NCBI GenBank assembly: GCA_030630095.1
Contig: DAOVNW010000044.1
Span: forward strand, 1 to 7,443
Source: Candidatus Omnitrophota bacterium
GTDB taxonomy: Bacteria > Omnitrophota > Gorgyraeia > JAGLLT01
Length of the DNA: 7,443 nt
Direction: 5' to 3'
Shown one piece after another: positions 6,515-7,443 of the stretch. The position numbers were made by a program, and so were the translations under genes. Under the pieces are notes generated by a model. That model made no database searches. It was not told the origin of the DNA and was given only the letters and a program-made list of their open reading frames with translations. How positions within the stretch are numbered: position 1 is the stretch's first letter; every line of letters begins with the position of its first letter.

Positions 6515-6526
6515 GACGGCTTTTTT
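6501..6526 (+). terminator. Intrinsic terminator overlapping the end of dnaB
   Basis: GCCGT (6503-6507) pairs with ACGGC (6516-6520), extended to 7 bp by A-T and G-T pairs at the base. The 8-base loop (6508-6515) contains the dnaB TAA, and TTTTTT (6521-6526) follows directly. It should end the glmU-to-dnaB transcript and insulate bamA. Confidence 0.75.
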
Positions 6527-6552
6527 GGCCGAAAAAACTTTAAGGATTAAGG

Positions 6553-6581
6553 TTTACTTTTAGGAAATAGTGTGATAATAT
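6553..6581 (+). promoter_or_regulatory. Predicted sigma-70 promoter of bamA
   Basis: TTTACT (6553-6558, 4 of 6 to TTGACA), a 17-base spacer, then TAATAT (6576-6581) with an extended TGA before it (6573-6575). An alternative reading is TGT plus GATAAT (6574-6579) with a 15-base spacer. The block AGTGTGATAATATA (6569-6582) matches the prs-internal site at 13 of 14 bases. Transcription would start about 6586-6588, only a few bases before the ATG at 6590. Confidence 0.6.
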
Positions 6582-6589
6582 ATAGAAAA

Positions 6590-7443
6590 ATGAGTAAAAA
6601 ATTTTTTTTTATTTTAGCTCTCCTTATACTATTTAACCAACAAACCAATTTACCCGCTCAGGCGAATAGTTTGGACAAGCTGATAACGGACATTAAGATA
6701 AGAGAGAATAAGCTAATCAGCACCTCTACAATTCTTTCCAAGATTAAAATAAAGATAGGTTCTGTTTTTTCTCAAAGTGTTTTAAACGAAGATATTAAAA
6801 ATCTTTACGCGACTGGTTACTTTACAGATATTAGTGTGGATTTGGGAGAATACGAAGACGGGGTGGCAGTTACCTTTATCGTTACCGAGAAAGCCCTTCT
6901 GAAAGAGGTGATTTTTAGGGGAAACGTACAAATTAGGGCTGATCGCCTGAAAAAATTAATAGAATCGGAGATTGATCAGCCGCTTGACTATATGCGGTTA
7001 AAGCAGGATATAGCAAAAATAAAAGCGTTTTATGTTAAAGAAGGTTATAATTTAGCTTTAGTTGAAGAGGAGATTCTGATAGATAAGGAGACGAGCGAAG
7101 CCAAGGTTTTTATTTTAGTGGATGAGGGTAAGAGGTACCGCATTAAAACCATTAAAATTGAGGGCAACGAGACCATGTCTGCCAGGGAAATTTTGAAATC
7201 GATTAAAACACGGCGTGACACGCTTCTTACTTCGGGTTTTTTTTCTCAAAAGCAGTTTGATGCCGACATAAAAATAATAAAAAAACTCTATGCTGATAAA
7301 GGATATTCAAATATCAGCTTGAGCTATGAGGTGGAATACGATAAAAATAAAGGGGAAATGACGCTTGTTGTAAAGGTTGAGGAAGGCGCCAAGTATATGG
7401 TCGGCAAAGTAAAAATAGAGGGCAATAAAGTTGTCAGCGAAGA
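6590..7443 (+). CDS. bamA: BamA/Omp85-family outer membrane assembly protein (3' partial)
   Basis: BamA inserts beta-barrel proteins into the outer membrane. The frame is open to the right edge; 284 codons are visible. Residues 1-25 are a signal peptide: basic start MSKK, hydrophobic core FFFILALLILF, and an AQA site (23-25). Tandem POTRA domains follow at about 31-102, 103-180 and 181-268, with a fourth starting near 269. Typical POTRA signs are NLYATGYFTDISVDL, LKEVIFRGN, FYVKEGYN, IKTIKIEGNETMSARE, LYADKGYSN and VGKVKIEGN. The membrane barrel lies outside, so other Omp85 members such as TamA are not strictly excluded, but POTRA number and order favour BamA. No Shine-Dalgarno precedes ATG 6590. 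An in-frame GTG at 6572 has AGGA (6562-6565) six bases upstream, but it overlaps the predicted -10 element, so I prefer the ATG with reservation. The gene follows the dnaB terminator and is probably transcribed on its own or with downstream genes. Confidence 0.88.
   Translation, partial: MSKKFFFILALLILFNQQTNLPAQANSLDKLITDIKIRENKLISTSTILSKIKIKIGSVFSQSVLNEDIKNLYATGYFTDISVDLGEYEDGVAVTFIVTEKALLKEVIFRGNVQIRADRLKKLIESEIDQPLDYMRLKQDIAKIKAFYVKEGYNLALVEEEILIDKETSEAKVFILVDEGKRYRIKTIKIEGNETMSAREILKSIKTRRDTLLTSGFFSQKQFDADIKIIKKLYADKGYSNISLSYEVEYDKNKGEMTLVVKVEEGAKYMVGKVKIEGNKVVSE

Overview
This window carries ten protein genes, all on the + strand: a 5'-truncated glmU, then prs, rplY (ctc form), pth, rpsF, ssb, rpsR, rplI, dnaB, and a bamA/Omp85 gene cut by the right edge. 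No tRNA, rRNA, CRISPR array, insertion sequence or phage gene is visible, and no gap between genes exceeds about 85 bases. It is housekeeping DNA. I found no evidence of an undescribed defence, mobile or biosynthetic system.

The organism is a bacterium with an outer membrane, shown by the BamA-like gene with a signal peptide and tandem POTRA domains. Base composition is moderately AT-rich and Shine-Dalgarno sequences are mostly strong (AAGGAGG, GAGGGA, AGGGG). The PRPP synthetase segment YARQDRKDQPRVPITAKL, the long acidic tail on bL25 and the merging of two conserved gene strings would suit an uncultured Omnitrophota/PVC-type lineage. That placement is an inference from memory, not a proof.

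Layout. Positions 1-2084 hold precursor metabolism: GlmU (UDP-GlcNAc for peptidoglycan and LPS) is coupled through an ATGA overlap to Prs (PRPP). Positions 2129-3500 hold 5S-rRNA-binding bL25 and peptidyl-tRNA hydrolase. Positions 3537-5153 hold bS6, single-strand binding protein, bS18 and bL9. Positions 5153-6514 encode the replicative helicase DnaB, coupled to rplI through TAATG. An intrinsic terminator straddles the dnaB stop codon. A separate promoter then serves bamA, so 1-6526 looks like one long co-directional transcription unit and bamA starts the next.

Regulatory and structural points. Two promoter-like sites, one inside the 3' end of prs and one just before bamA, share a -10 region identical at 13 of 14 positions (AGTGTGATAAWATA). 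The bamA site lies so close to its ATG that the transcript may be leaderless. The rplY-pth gap contains a compact GC-rich hairpin with a CTTG loop that resembles a dispersed REP-like palindrome. The rpsF-ssb gap contains an 8-bp inverted repeat of unknown role. GlmU has two substitutions in its acetyltransferase active site that deserve a check.
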